NCBI RefSeq assembly: GCF_025118155.1
Contig: NW_026251410.1
Location: 62,001 to 126,000, forward strand
Source of the DNA: Cokeromyces recurvatus
Taxonomy: Eukaryota > Mucoromycota > Mucoromycetes > Mucorales > Mucoraceae
Length of the DNA: 64,000 bases
Direction: 5' to 3'
Shown piece by piece: positions 23,793 through 33,640 of the stretch. Position numbers and translations under genes: made by a program. Numbering within the stretch: the first letter of the stretch is position 1; every line of letters begins with the position of its first letter. Under the pieces are notes generated by a model. The model was not told the origin of the DNA and made no database searches. It worked only from the letters and a program-made list of their open reading frames with translations.

Positions 23793-24311
23793 TTTTAATA
23801 TATTAGATATATTATTCCCTTTTTTATTTATACTTACTTGATATATAAAAATCCATCTTCATCTTTATACTTGTTAAACACTACTTTCATTGTCTCTATT
23901 CAAGATATATTCATTAATAAATAAAATAACTACGTTTTAGGACAAAATAAGAGACCTGAAACAGGCGGTAGAATTCCATTGATAAAGATAAAAATCGCTT
24001 TCTCTGGACTTAATTTTATTCTTTTTCTAATAACGTATATGAATTGTCCAATTGTTAAATCTACTGGAACAAGGTATTTCTTCTTGTCAACAGTAGATAT
24101 ATCATTTTTTATTATCTTTTCGCAAATAACTGGAACTTGATCAGGATATTTTTGTCTAATACGTTCTGATTCTTTTTTACGTGTATCTGACATGTATACA
24201 TGTACATATAAATATCTTTTAATAATAGTATTATATAAAATAAATAGCTGTGTATAATATACCAAATGAGTACTTTTGCTTAAAAGATTGAAAAGCTTTA
24301 ATTTCTGCCAT
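23721..24311 (-). CDS. ATG8: Atg8-family ubiquitin-like protein (divergent paralogue)
   Basis: Autophagy ubiquitin-like modifier conjugated to phosphatidylethanolamine. 124 aa from exons 24311-24263, 24186-23956, 23895-23838, 23757-23721. The core is typical: [48 protein letters not shown] and [17 protein letters not shown]. The C-terminal Gly is followed by LEI, which Atg4 would have to remove. It diverges from canonical fungal Atg8 in the N-terminal helix ([16 protein letters not shown]) and in the [18 protein letters not shown] segment, so it is probably a second Atg8. The exon-2 donor is a weak GTCTCT, and the last intron holds a 29-nt A/T homopolymer. Confidence 0.87.
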
Positions 24312-24978
24312 TGCCCATATAAATATGTATAGACAAAAAAAAAACAAAACAAAAAAGAGTCAAATTGAGCCGTATTCATTTCTTCTATTTATACTCATAT
24401 TACTTTCATATTTCAAATACATAAACTAATTTATCATTTTTAACATAGATTTATAATAAGCAACTCTAATAGCAACTAAACCAGGTTTCCTTCTTCTTTA
24501 CTAAATGCATCTATTATAATAATAAACACACATTATAGATTAGCATAATTTGATATAAATAAGATCATGTTTCTTTCTTCCCTAAAATCAAAATTTGATA
24601 TAATAAACAAACTTGTATCGAAGAAAATTGATATTACTATTAATTGAATAGTTAACAAATATGTCGAATCTTTTTTTTTTAAACATAGCAAATATAGAAG
24701 TAGATACATTTGATATAAATACAAATGCTATTTCCTTTGAAAACAGTATGGGATTCACTTTATGTATGAAATCTTCCAAAAAGAAAAAAAAAAGAAAAGG
24801 GGGCAAAAATTGGATATACTGCGACTATAGGAGGGCAAAGCAGAACTATAGGAAGTACCATCTTAAAATGATTTATTAAGATCGCTTTATACAAGGTATA
24901 CAAATGGTATAAGTTATATTAAAAGCAATATATAAAGCCTTATAAATAAATTCCTTGCAGAATTTAATGAATATTAAC
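24312..24978. other. Intergenic, no gene seen
   Basis: AT-rich DNA between Atg8 and the SANT protein. Short overlapping ORFs on both strands at 24533-24879 look like mutual shadows with low-complexity ends. Nothing supportable. Confidence 0.5.
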
Positions 24979-26343
24979 TTAAGAAACAAGTTCCATCTCT
25001 TCCGTAGACTTTTCTTCTTGTTCACGTTGAGATGATGCTTCAAAAGTTTGTTGTAATTTAGGTAAAAGAGCTCTTCTCCATTGATCTTTACATGCCTTTC
25101 CAGAACGGCCAATCTGTTTCCCAATGACAGGCCAGTCAAATGAAGCCATATCCATTAAGCCTTTATGTGCAATTACCGCATTAAATAGGGCCTCTCTCAT
25201 CTCAACACTCCAACGTGGTTTTTCTTTACCCATCTTACGTTTACCATTCATACTCCTATCATCAGGACTACTGCAGTTTTCAACTTCATGACTGTCATTC
25301 ATTTCAACATCTGGGTCCTCCTCTTTAGTATCCATCGCCACTTCCTCGTCCTTTGTCTCGAGCGCTTTATGAGAATCTGGTTGTATATTTTTCATCTTTC
25401 TTTGATTTATTCGATAATATAATCTATTTTCTCCAGCCTCAATCTGCCTTTGTTGACGAGTTGTTGCTCTCTCTAAAGCTATTGCTTGATGAAAAGAATG
25501 ATTGGCTAGTGTATAAGGCTGATAACGCTCCACAACGTGTTGTTGTAGAGTTTGAAGATGTGGAGAAGAATAGTTTTGAATAGATCGATTAGTGACATAT
25601 TGAAATGCTGAAGTATTCCTTCGTCCATGTGAAACTGGTAAAGGGCGAGCAAAAGTAAGATCCGAACGAGTATTCTCCTGCAGCCTATTTTCTATGTCGT
25701 ACTCTCTTTGTTGTTTTTGTAAGCGTAGTAGTTGTTGTTGTTGTTGCTGCTGCTGTAAGTAAGTCTTATAATGATATTGCTGTCGATAAATTTTTTCCCA
25801 TTGTTCATGTGGATATCGCTCTTGTTCATCTTGAAATTTTTCTGTGTTTTGAATTTCTTGTTGTGGAAACTGAAAATGAACAAACTTGATATCTGAATTC
25901 ATTTCTATTCTATTTGAATCATTATCTACTACTATTGTGTTTTGTTGTTCACTATTTTTAGTGATAGATACTTCTTGACCGCTATTTCCCCTTAAATTAC
26001 ATATAGGAGCGAGTCGGGCAGAAAAATCAAGTATACTTGTATCTTCATTTTGTTGTTCATGACTTAACGGTGGTGTATGATCAGCACGATACTCTGCAAA
26101 AATTTTCATATTCCTTTCTATAGTAGCAGCAAGATTAAGACTATGGTTATTCTCTTTTATAAAATCTTCATAAGAGGAAGGTGTATTTAAACCGTATTGA
26201 ACAAATGTACGATTCATATTACTTTCTTCACATTCTTTATTATTATTAGGAATATTAATAGGTCCTGTAACATAATAATTTTTCAAACTAATGAGCCCCT
26301 CAGCTGCTTTATGTTCATCAGTCGTCATTCGTGAGTGTATCAT
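24979..26343 (-). CDS. SANT/Myb-like DNA-binding protein, Gln-rich
   Basis: 454 aa, single exon. The only folded-looking segment is a C-terminal Myb/SANT-like domain at about 382-432: KPRWSVEMREALFNAVIAHK, then DWPVIGKQIGRSGKACKDQW and RRALLPKL. The three spaced tryptophan-like positions and basic third helix suggest DNA binding. The rest is Gln-rich (QQQQQQQLLRLQKQQ at about 200) and polar, with an acidic patch just before the domain (EVAMDTKEEDPDVEMND). Probably a transcriptional regulator; targets unknown. No intron. Confidence 0.75.
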   Translation of the reverse strand: MIHSRMTTDEHKAAEGLISLKNYYVTGPINIPNNNKECEESNMNRTFVQYGLNTPSSYEDFIKENNHSLNLAATIERNMKIFAEYRADHTPPLSHEQQNEDTSILDFSARLAPICNLRGNSGQEVSITKNSEQQNTIVVDNDSNRIEMNSDIKFVHFQFPQQEIQNTEKFQDEQERYPHEQWEKIYRQQYHYKTYLQQQQQQQQLLRLQKQQREYDIENRLQENTRSDLTFARPLPVSHGRRNTSAFQYVTNRSIQNYSSPHLQTLQQHVVERYQPYTLANHSFHQAIALERATTRQQRQIEAGENRLYYRINQRKMKNIQPDSHKALETKDEEVAMDTKEEDPDVEMNDSHEVENCSSPDDRSMNGKRKMGKEKPRWSVEMREALFNAVIAHKGLMDMASFDWPVIGKQIGRSGKACKDQWRRALLPKLQQTFEASSQREQEEKSTEEMELVS

Positions 26344-26413
26344 TCTCTAGTGTATTTTTTTTTCTTTTAAAGGAAAAAAAAAAAGGATAAAAGAAAGAAG
26401 TCAAGCTTTAATT

Positions 26414-26449
<36 letters not shown>

Positions 26450-26746
26450 ATAAAATGAAATAAAATAAAAAATTACCCTTATTCTCTGTCATTTGCTCTT
26501 TATTCGAGTACATGTTTTTTTTATTGAATATTAAATAAAAAAGTAAGAGAAAAAAAAAAGTTTCTTTATTATCAATTTAAAATAAATGACAAATCTACAC
26601 CATTATGATTGTTTACGTGTATAATGAAAAATCCATCCAGATAATAAAGCCCTAAATGAATTGACTTAAATAATAATACAGATTTCTCCCTTTATTTTAT
26701 TTTTTTATTCTACTTTAGAATATGATAGATCATTGTTTCTTGACTA
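26344..26746. other. Intergenic with T30 tract
   Basis: Spacer between two minus-strand genes, with a T homopolymer of about 30 nt near 26418-26447. No gene seen. Confidence 0.6.
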
Positions 26747-28562
26747 TCACACAATATTATTAGAAACTCGTAAGCGTGTAACATTGAAAAGTAAGCAAAC
26801 TGTCATAACAAAGATTCCGTACAAAGCAAGGAATACAGAGATAATTTTTCCTGGTTTCCAAGGATCATTTTCGTGAATTTTATAATAAAATAAACCAGGC
26901 AAGATGAATGAAATAGTGGTTGAACCTGTGGAACCTACAAAAGACAAAACCTAGAAAGCCCCAATAATAAATACTCTATTCATTTCAATTTAATTCATTA
27001 TGTTACTTTACCAAATCAAGTTGAGTAACACAGATAGCGACTATGTAACTGCATATCAAAATTGTCGTTGTCATGGCAAAGTACTTGAATGCAGATGAAT
27101 AGGCTGTGGTTCGATGATTTTCTTTTGATGATAAATTAGATGAACACCAAGAGATTACTTTGTCTAACGATTCTCTACAAGGATACGCTTGAAGAGGGTA
27201 ACCAAATACAACAAGCATAACAATGGCAAATTGACCTCCTGCAACGAAATAACTAGATGGATCTATTATATTGTATTACATTATACATAAAGACACAATA
27301 AGCTAACTATATTTTTAAAACTGCAAATGGTTATACTTTTCTTTTTTTTTTTCTTACATTCCATAATAATATTTCCTCGAACGTTTTTACCGAAGCTTAA
27401 ATACCCTATGATAGCAATTGCTTCATAAATGAATGCAGAACTACCGATAGACATAATAATCACTTTTGATATTCCTTTTTTACTATTATCTTTTAGTTCA
27501 TTATACACTGTAAAAATCTAAGTATAGAAAAACAAAAAAAAAAAGAATGAAATTATTAATAATGATTCTTCTTTTTCTGTGTATACTTCGTCTTTTTTTT
27601 TTTTATCATACATTTTGATGGCATGTAAAAGCAAAAACAAATAAAGGTAATTGACCCAAAATTTTAGTATTGATACTTATCAAGTCAATTGAGTCCTTTG
27701 GTAATGGAGAGAAAATAGGAGAAAAGTAATGATAAATAACAATGACACAAAGATAGATTACCGCCACTAGAGCTATTAAACTTGTATATTTGAGAGAGTC
27801 CAGCTTTCTCAAGAAACTTAAAGGCAAAACTAACGTTAGCATGTATACAGTAATCCAAAAACGACGATCAGTTAAGAAATAAGCTCCATCTTCGTGCGTG
27901 TAAAATGGAGTAATAACTTGTGGCATTAGATCACCTATGATGATTAAATAAGACACGGCTACACCGAAACACTTGATGGCAATTGCAAAATCAAATAAAA
28001 CGCCGATTTTAGGCCAAGTTAATTTGGATACAGCAAAGAAGGATGAATGGCGTTGACCTTCTGTACGAGCAGCACATTGAGATAAAAAATATAATCCAGT
28101 ACCTGATGCAAGTGCTGAAAACAAAATTAAAAATATTCCAGGCAAAAGGCCTACAGATGCCATTGCTGAAGGCTAGTTTTAATTATTATTATTATTATTA
28201 TTTATTATTATTATTATTATTCGTTAAGTGAAGTTTAAAAGAACAAAAAATTAAATAGTAGAGTATATTAAAAAAACAAAACAATTACCGAGATTTACCA
28301 TTGCAAGCATACCTGTTCCTAAAATAGTATTTGATAAATTAATGATACAACTCATAGATGTTGCAGTTGCATGTTGCTCATCATAATCTTCAGTGTATAG
28401 AGTACATTGTTTTGTTAATTGTGTAATTGAACCGGATGACGATAAAGTAGCTTGCGAAGTTGTAGTATTTAACAAAGGTCTGCGATCATCATTTACCAAT
28501 TCACTTAATTGAATATTTTCTTTTGGTTCAATATCTAGACGTTGATAACCTGCAGCAGCCAT
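26747..28562 (-). CDS. AVT-type (SLC38/AAAP) amino acid transporter
   Basis: Membrane amino acid transporter of the AAAP family, probably vacuolar or plasma membrane. 479 aa from exons 28562-28299, 28172-27612, 27517-27358, 27262-27012, 26950-26747. A polar N-terminus precedes TM1, which carries the family motif NTILGTGMLAMPSAMASVGLLPG; this reads through the first splice and fixes the donor at 28298. About eleven hydrophobic segments follow. The FTCHQNIFTVYNEL motif and GYLSFG segment in the middle are typical of SLC38/Avt5-6-7 proteins. The C-terminus FVGSTGSTTISFILPGLFYYK is also family-typical. Substrate and direction cannot be told from sequence. Confidence 0.88.
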
Positions 28563-28787
28563 TTGAATTAATGAACAAAAAATATATAGTTATATCTATC
28601 AACTGTAGCAAATTGTTTCTGTTTAGAAAACAAAACAAAAAAAAAAAAAAAAAAAGTAGGTACAAAAAAATTTCATTTTCAACTTGAGACAGTTTTATTG
28701 GCTCTCGTTATTGACATATTCTACTTAATAAATTTATGTTTGATTTAGAATCAATCCCTTTTTATTTTGTTATTGAATCGTTTTAAT

Positions 28788-29088
28788 ATGAATATCAATA
28801 TATGTTTACATTGTGAAGCTCAATTAGATAGTAATGGAGAAGTATGTAAAATATTTACTTTGATGACATCTTGATTTAACTTATTCATATTAGCTGAATG
28901 ACAATTTTTGTTCATCATTATGCCGTTTAAAGGAAGCTCAGGGCTGTAGGTTTATCATTGATGAAAATGCAAAAAACATAAATGAATCTGAATTATCCAA
29001 GCTTTTAACAATGGCCAAAACTAGAAAATTCAAGATTAGCAGATCAAAGTCTGTACCTCCTTCAGCCAAAGAACAGAACAATAACTAA
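28788..29088 (+). CDS. Small CxxC/CxxxC protein, Ecl1-like
   Basis: 82 aa from exons 28788-28841 and 28894-29088 (intron gtatgt...attag). The N-terminus holds CLHCEAQL and FCSSLCRLKEAQ, a CxxC...CxxxC arrangement that would bind one metal ion. This pattern, the small size and the basic C-terminus (TRKFKISRSKSVPP) resemble fungal Ecl1/life-span-regulatory small proteins, but the match is short and the name tentative. Divergent from the transporter (225 bp spacer), and it ends 297 bp before the Fanzor element. Confidence 0.6.
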
Positions 29089-29385
29089 CTGCATCTCTTT
29101 ATGTCTCTCGTTAAATATAATAATCATATAAACGTACTTGAAAAAAAAACCTGTATGAGACATTATAAAATTAAATAAATTTTATCTACCATTCTATTTT
29201 AATGCTTTTATGAAGTTTCCTCTATAATATAACACAACATAATTGTTTGCTCGTATTCTCAATTATTACATCTTTTCCAAATTCTCTCTTTTTTTTTGGT
29301 ATTCTTTTGTTGCCCATTTTATCGTTATACGATATAAAGAAATGTAGTTTCTAGAAAAGGAAATTTATTCCTGTAGCTCTTATTA

Positions 29386-29474
29386 CAGTCTGGGAAACTA
29401 GGTTGGGCCAATAAAAAAATAATTGGGTCATTCAAAAATTAAATTGGGACAGAAATACGAAAATGGGGCAGAGG
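29386..29474 (+). repeat. Left terminal inverted repeat
   Basis: Pairs with 32102-32208 in reverse complement. The best block is 29399-29451, with only two mismatches; after GGGACA the left copy continues directly with GAAATACGAAAATGGG. Confidence 0.9.
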
Positions 29475-29610
29475 AGAATAAGTTAAATTGAGACGAAATG
29501 TTAGATCTTTCTGGACGAAAAAAAAAATAGATACAGCATACCTGTAAATATCTAAATCTCTTTAACAAGAGAAACCGTATACCAGACGGCGATATAAAAA
29601 AAAACAAGGC
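29386..29610 (-). ncRNA. Candidate Fanzor guide RNA (fRNA/omegaRNA) region
   Basis: The 225 bp from the Fanzor stop codon to the element end on the minus strand is where TnpB/Fanzor systems usually encode their guide scaffold, with the guide taken from DNA beyond the end. It contains a perfect hairpin at 29557-29572 (tctctt-taac-aagaga) and the TIR. No transcript evidence; position-based inference. Confidence 0.35.
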
Positions 29611-31050
29611 CTATTGTTCTCTCGTGAACTCCCATGGACACCCATGACCACCAATCACTTGTCTTGAGATATTGAATATATTTTTCGACGCATTAACGTC
29701 GCGTTGCCACATTATTCCGCAACTTTGGCAAGTTTGAACATTGTGCAACCCAATGTAAGCATCAGTCAAGCATGTTTGAAGACATGCATGACAGATCTAT
29801 ATTTACAGTATTAATAAATTATTCTTTGACTAGTTTTGGTAAATCTTGTTGTACCTTTAAAGTCTTGAACTCATCTACAGAAGCAAGTAAAAGTTCTCCT
29901 AATTTCTGTCTTATTTTGAGTTGTTTGTAAAGAACTCCTGTCACTCCCACCCTGAGACCCTTCAAATGTACACCGTCTTTTCCGAACATGCCATTTCCGA
30001 AAGCTATAACAGGCAATTGACTCTTGTCGTATTTGAAAGGTTGGGGCTTCCAAAGCTTCTTGGTGTTCCTAAAATAATAGTTAATGAATATAGTGTTTGT
30101 CTCTCTGCTTTGATGCTAGAATACTCACTTTGTCTACTGAGGAACTTCTTTGTCTTTTTTTTCGCTTCTTTGTCTCTCCTCTTCTTTCTTTTCTTTCTTT
30201 TCTTCCTCTTCTTCCTCTTCTTCTTTGTGTTCTTTCTTTTGGCCTTATTGTATTTTTTTCCACCATTAATGAGAACATTGGCCATTTCTTGTCTGGCCCT
30301 TTGAACTCTCTGGTATAGGTGAAAGCGACTTTCAGCAGTTGAGAAGTTGTTAAATGCTAGTATTCTGTTTAGATGTAAGAGGATATAAATTATGTACTGC
30401 AAATAGTTTGAAAGAACAGCTGTCTTGGTTGTAGGAATGTTGAGAAGTATATCCTCTATATTTTCTCGAGACATTCTTTTTGTTTCTCTCTTTGCGTGTC
30501 TTATAGACCCTGTTAAGGTATAGTACTCTTTAGTAGAGCATCGTCTGATTTGATGGAATTTATCACCCTCCCCATAAGCAGCAGCAAAAACCTGATGTCG
30601 ATTGGGATCCAACCCGCAAAGAGAAACATCAGCCAAGTTTTCATTCTTCATAGCATCTCCCAATTGGAAAATTTCTACGTCTTCGCTAGATATGCATCTG
30701 TATTCATCTGTACTATTTGTAATTTTTTGCAATAGAACCACATCAGCTGAAAATCCATCGGTTTTAATGACATTTGAGAATGCGACCTTTTTTTTTGTCT
30801 ATCCGGATTTCGGAGGTCTTGGGAGCTGTGTATTTTAAATTGTGAGTCATCATCATTAGAAGCAATATATAGTTATTACTATTTTTGCCACAATCGCTGC
30901 ACTTTTGTTTATCTAAATAAGGTTTCATAAAGCGAGTTAAGTCAGGAGAGCATACCAATATTTCATTTTATAAGTCTCACTTTGTTCTTCTAATCCCTTC
31001 TTGCGATTCCAAACTTTCTGAAGTATCGTATGTATTTTTTGCTTAAACAT
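29611..31050 (-). CDS. Fanzor (eukaryotic TnpB-like RNA-guided nuclease), frame disturbed
   Basis: Segments in order: N-terminal part (31050-30790, in more than one frame), RuvC-I part (30787-30146), RuvC-II part (30068-29855), intron 29854-29797, zinc-ribbon/RuvC-III exon 29796-29611. Motifs: KTDGFSADVV, CGLDPNRHQ (RuvC-I Asp, 30609-30607), RRCSTKEYY, VDEFKTLK (Glu, 29872-29870), ICHAC...CQSC zinc ribbon, and QRDVNASKNI (RuvC-III Asp, 29700-29698). This combination is diagnostic of Fanzor. Oddities: an A9 run (30788-30796) shifts the frame between IRIDKKK and VAFSNVIKTDG by one base. A Lys/Arg low-complexity tract (about 30150-30250) separates RuvC-I from RuvC-II in a different frame; only a weak donor (GTTCCT, 30145) joins them in phase. 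Either sequencing indels or decay; all catalytic residues remain. Confidence 0.8.
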
Positions 31051-31539
31051 CAGTCAATGAAGATAAAAAACGATGCTGAACCATTCAATTTTGAACAAAG
31101 TGATGTTAACTAGAGCTCACGGTCACTAAGAGTACAGTCACTTATTACAGGAACTATACTTATATCTCGTTGTAGTGTAGTGTTAGTTCTACTACGTAAA
31201 CAATTCTTATTACAATAAAACACTTTAAGACACCACCACAGATTTGAGGGAGATAAAAAGGACTACTCTACTTTACAGTCGACTGGTAAAATGCTCTGGA
31301 GCATGTTGTTGCAAATATTTCTGACAGATCATATGTTTGATTTGAATATACACATACTAATAAAGTATCAAATTTCAGCAAATTCTACCATTTATGGAAA
31401 ACGCTCTAAAGTGACAAAGCTGTCGATCTGTCTGAATTATACTTTTAGAGCATTTTTCTCGGTTAAAGTCAGACTCAGTCTTTATTTTGAATATTAGCAT
31501 AGCATGACTTACAATTATTTCTGATCCAAAATAATTATA

Positions 31540-31708
31540 TGTCGACGGTAACTTGTTGACTCCCCAGTGGCAAGCCGCAACGTTGTGTCTTCCACTCAGA
31601 CTCGAGGCTTACTTGGGATCATGCTATTATCTGCTTCGACATGCATAGCCACTTTCAAATGCCACACACCATTCCTGACCCTCTTTCCTTCGTCCTGAAC
31701 AGGCTCCC

Positions 31709-31754
<46 letters not shown>

Positions 31755-31890
31755 CCTCCGCCGTCCCAAAGTTTCCTGCATTTGGTCCGTTCATTAGTCG
31801 GTAGTATGCCCAAATATTCCACGAATTGGACTATATCGTCCACAACGAACCGCCTCCTGAACTCATCATTTCTGGCGTTAAACTAGTGAA
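31540..31890. other. GC-richer block with A39 tract inside the Fanzor element
   Basis: About 350 bp of visibly higher GC than the surroundings, interrupted by 39 consecutive A at 31713-31751. The minus-strand translation on both sides looks coding-like (DDIVQFVEYLGILPTNERTK; WHLKVAMHVEADNSMIPSKP) but matches no family I know. It could be an exon 5' of the Fanzor gene or a separate insertion. Confidence 0.45.
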
Positions 31891-32101
31891 TTCGTTAAAT
31901 CAATCATAGTAGTAGTAGTAGTTCAAATATTTCTTTTACTGATTTTGTTTCTCTTTACTTTTATACATTTTCTTCTTTTCTTGCAAGAGATTTTTTTTTC
32001 ATACAAAATAACACTCAGAACTAGCCAGGGCAAAGCAATGTATTCATAGCCACTACGTGCGCAATGGTCTTTACTTTAATTAAATTACTCTTTAATCACA
32101 T

Positions 32102-32208
32102 CTCTGTCCCATTTTCGTATTTCTGTTCTAATTCTACATCCGTGTCCCAATTTAATTTTTGAATAACCTAATTATTTTTTTATTGGCCCAACCTAGTAAT
32201 AGTGATTG
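32102..32208 (-). repeat. Right terminal inverted repeat
   Basis: Reverse complement of the left TIR, with a 19-nt insertion (cggatgtagaattagaaca) between GGGACA and GAAATACG that the left copy lacks. Confidence 0.9.
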
Positions 32209-32613
32209 TAGACAGATTTCATAACTACAAACAAATTTATCTAGTTTATACATGTATACACAAATTATATATATAGAATGTTAAAGATACATAAATTAAG
32301 AACGTATTCATGTTTAAACTAATAGGAAAATGATAAAAAATACTTTATACTTAATATAGCGAATTTTACAAAAAGCTCTATCAATATGAATACTGATATG
32401 AGCGACTTAACTTATAGTGAATACAATAATAGAAATGTATAGTTTTACAGCATCTATTTCAAGAATGAGCTATTCACTCCTTTTTTTCTCCTTGTACTAT
32501 ATTTTTAATACACATTATATGATGAATAATATCGCAAATATGATTTATGTATAAAATAACTATTTATATAGTTGAACATAACATTTGGTCTTATTCTCTA
32601 TCCTTTAAAAAAC
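32209..32613. other. Spacer, nothing seen
   Basis: AT-rich DNA between the element and the 3' end of the reductase gene; no coding or RNA signal recognised. Confidence 0.5.
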
Positions 32614-33640
32614 TTAAAAAATATATGGTAAAAGACATGCTCTTTTCGGTATTTTGTTGAATTTTTGTTTGTACCATTGTTTTGTATTGTAAGCTCTTAT
32701 AGTTAAATAGCCTGTAGATCCTAACTGAAGAATCAAAATAAAGAAATGCTGTGTAATGAATGCAAATGCAATAAAGGAAATAATTTCGCCCACCTATTAA
32801 AATAGATTAATATATTGTTCAAATAAAATATATATATATATATACATATACACACACACACTTACATAATGAGGACACCAAATATATTTGAATAAGCCTC
32901 TATGAGGTATCTGCATAAATTGATTGATGTTTAGAAATACACTAAAGCATTTTAAATAAAAAAGAATAGAATAGAATCAAACCTTATAGCCTTTTGATCC
33001 ATCTTTTCGTAAATCTCTTAATATACAATGATGATAAAAATTGATAGCTTCTCCAGTAAAAAATAATATTACTCCAAGAATTGTTAAAATAAGGTTGTAT
33101 TGAATTGTTTGTATCGAAAGAAAATATATCAAGATTGCAAATGTAGCATACGATAAAGAGATTAGAATATTATGAAACAAGTTGCTCTTCCCTGAATATT
33201 TGTGAATGAATAGTACTTCCTATGGATTGTATTTTTTTTTTTAATATGTAGTATTCTTTTATATATGTATATAATTTGCATTACCAGGACTCGCTTCAGA
33301 TAATGTAGAAATGTTAAAAATGAGATTAAGATCATATGAAAATTAGAATACAATGAAACCCATAAGAATCCAATCGACAGAATAAGCGATGGTGTATATA
33401 TCAATAACATACCAAAGAATGAAGGAATCTATATTGGGGGTGGATAAACTAAGATAAGAAAATAAGAAAGTTTTAACGACTTACATTAAATGGAATCGAT
33501 ATATCTAATGATATATCTGAGAATTTTGAATACTGTAGTCTTGTACTTGGAAAGAATTCACGATAAATAAGTGCTGAGCTGCCGAAAATACATCCAGCTG
33601 CTATCAATAAGTTAATCAAGTTCCATTCTGGAATATACAT
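32614..33640 (-). CDS. Steroid 5-alpha-reductase family membrane enzyme (SRD5A1/2-like)
   Basis: NADPH-dependent reductase of the 3-oxo-5-alpha-steroid 4-dehydrogenase family, ER membrane. 253 aa from exons 33640-33485, 33428-33285, 33219-32983, 32910-32866, 32793-32614. Family hallmarks in the C-terminal half: HYLKRVLEVLFIHKYSG, LRKDGSKGYKIPHRGLFKYI, CPHYVGEIISF, and the end NTKQWYKQKFNKIPKRACLLPYIF. Several hydrophobic segments; length equals that of animal SRD5A1/2 (254-259 aa). An in-frame ATG at 33715 would add 25 very hydrophobic residues; I chose 33640 because the extra part reads like a pyrimidine-rich leader. Substrate (sterol, polyprenol or other) is not deducible. The third donor is a weak gtttga. 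Confidence 0.87.

Larger units (their letters stand above)
29386..32208 (-). mobile_element. Fanzor-carrying TIR DNA transposon, TA target site
   Basis: 2.82 kb element bounded by inverted repeats. Both ends begin CA(G/A)TC and share ACTAGGTTGGGCCAATAAAA followed by about 30 more nearly identical bases. TA dinucleotides flank both ends (29384-29385 and 32209-32210), the target duplication of Tc1/mariner-type elements. The only recognisable gene inside is a minus-strand Fanzor; no DDE transposase was found, so movement would depend on one supplied in trans. The insertion lies between the small Cys protein and the 5-alpha-reductase gene and disrupts neither. An alternative reading puts the ends 15 bp further in (29401/32193), also next to TA. 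Confidence 0.85.

Noticed and set aside
24533..24879. Overlapping ORFs on both strands
   Set aside because: Low complexity and mutually antisense; neither has a recognisable domain.
31291..31497. 68-aa plus-strand ORF inside the Fanzor element
   Set aside because: No domain; the minus strand is the coding strand of the element, so it is likely chance.
29401..32193. Alternative element ends at GGTTGGGCC
   Set aside because: Also next to TA, but the outer ends share CA(G/A)TC immediately after TA and resemble the 62982 end, so the longer span is preferred.
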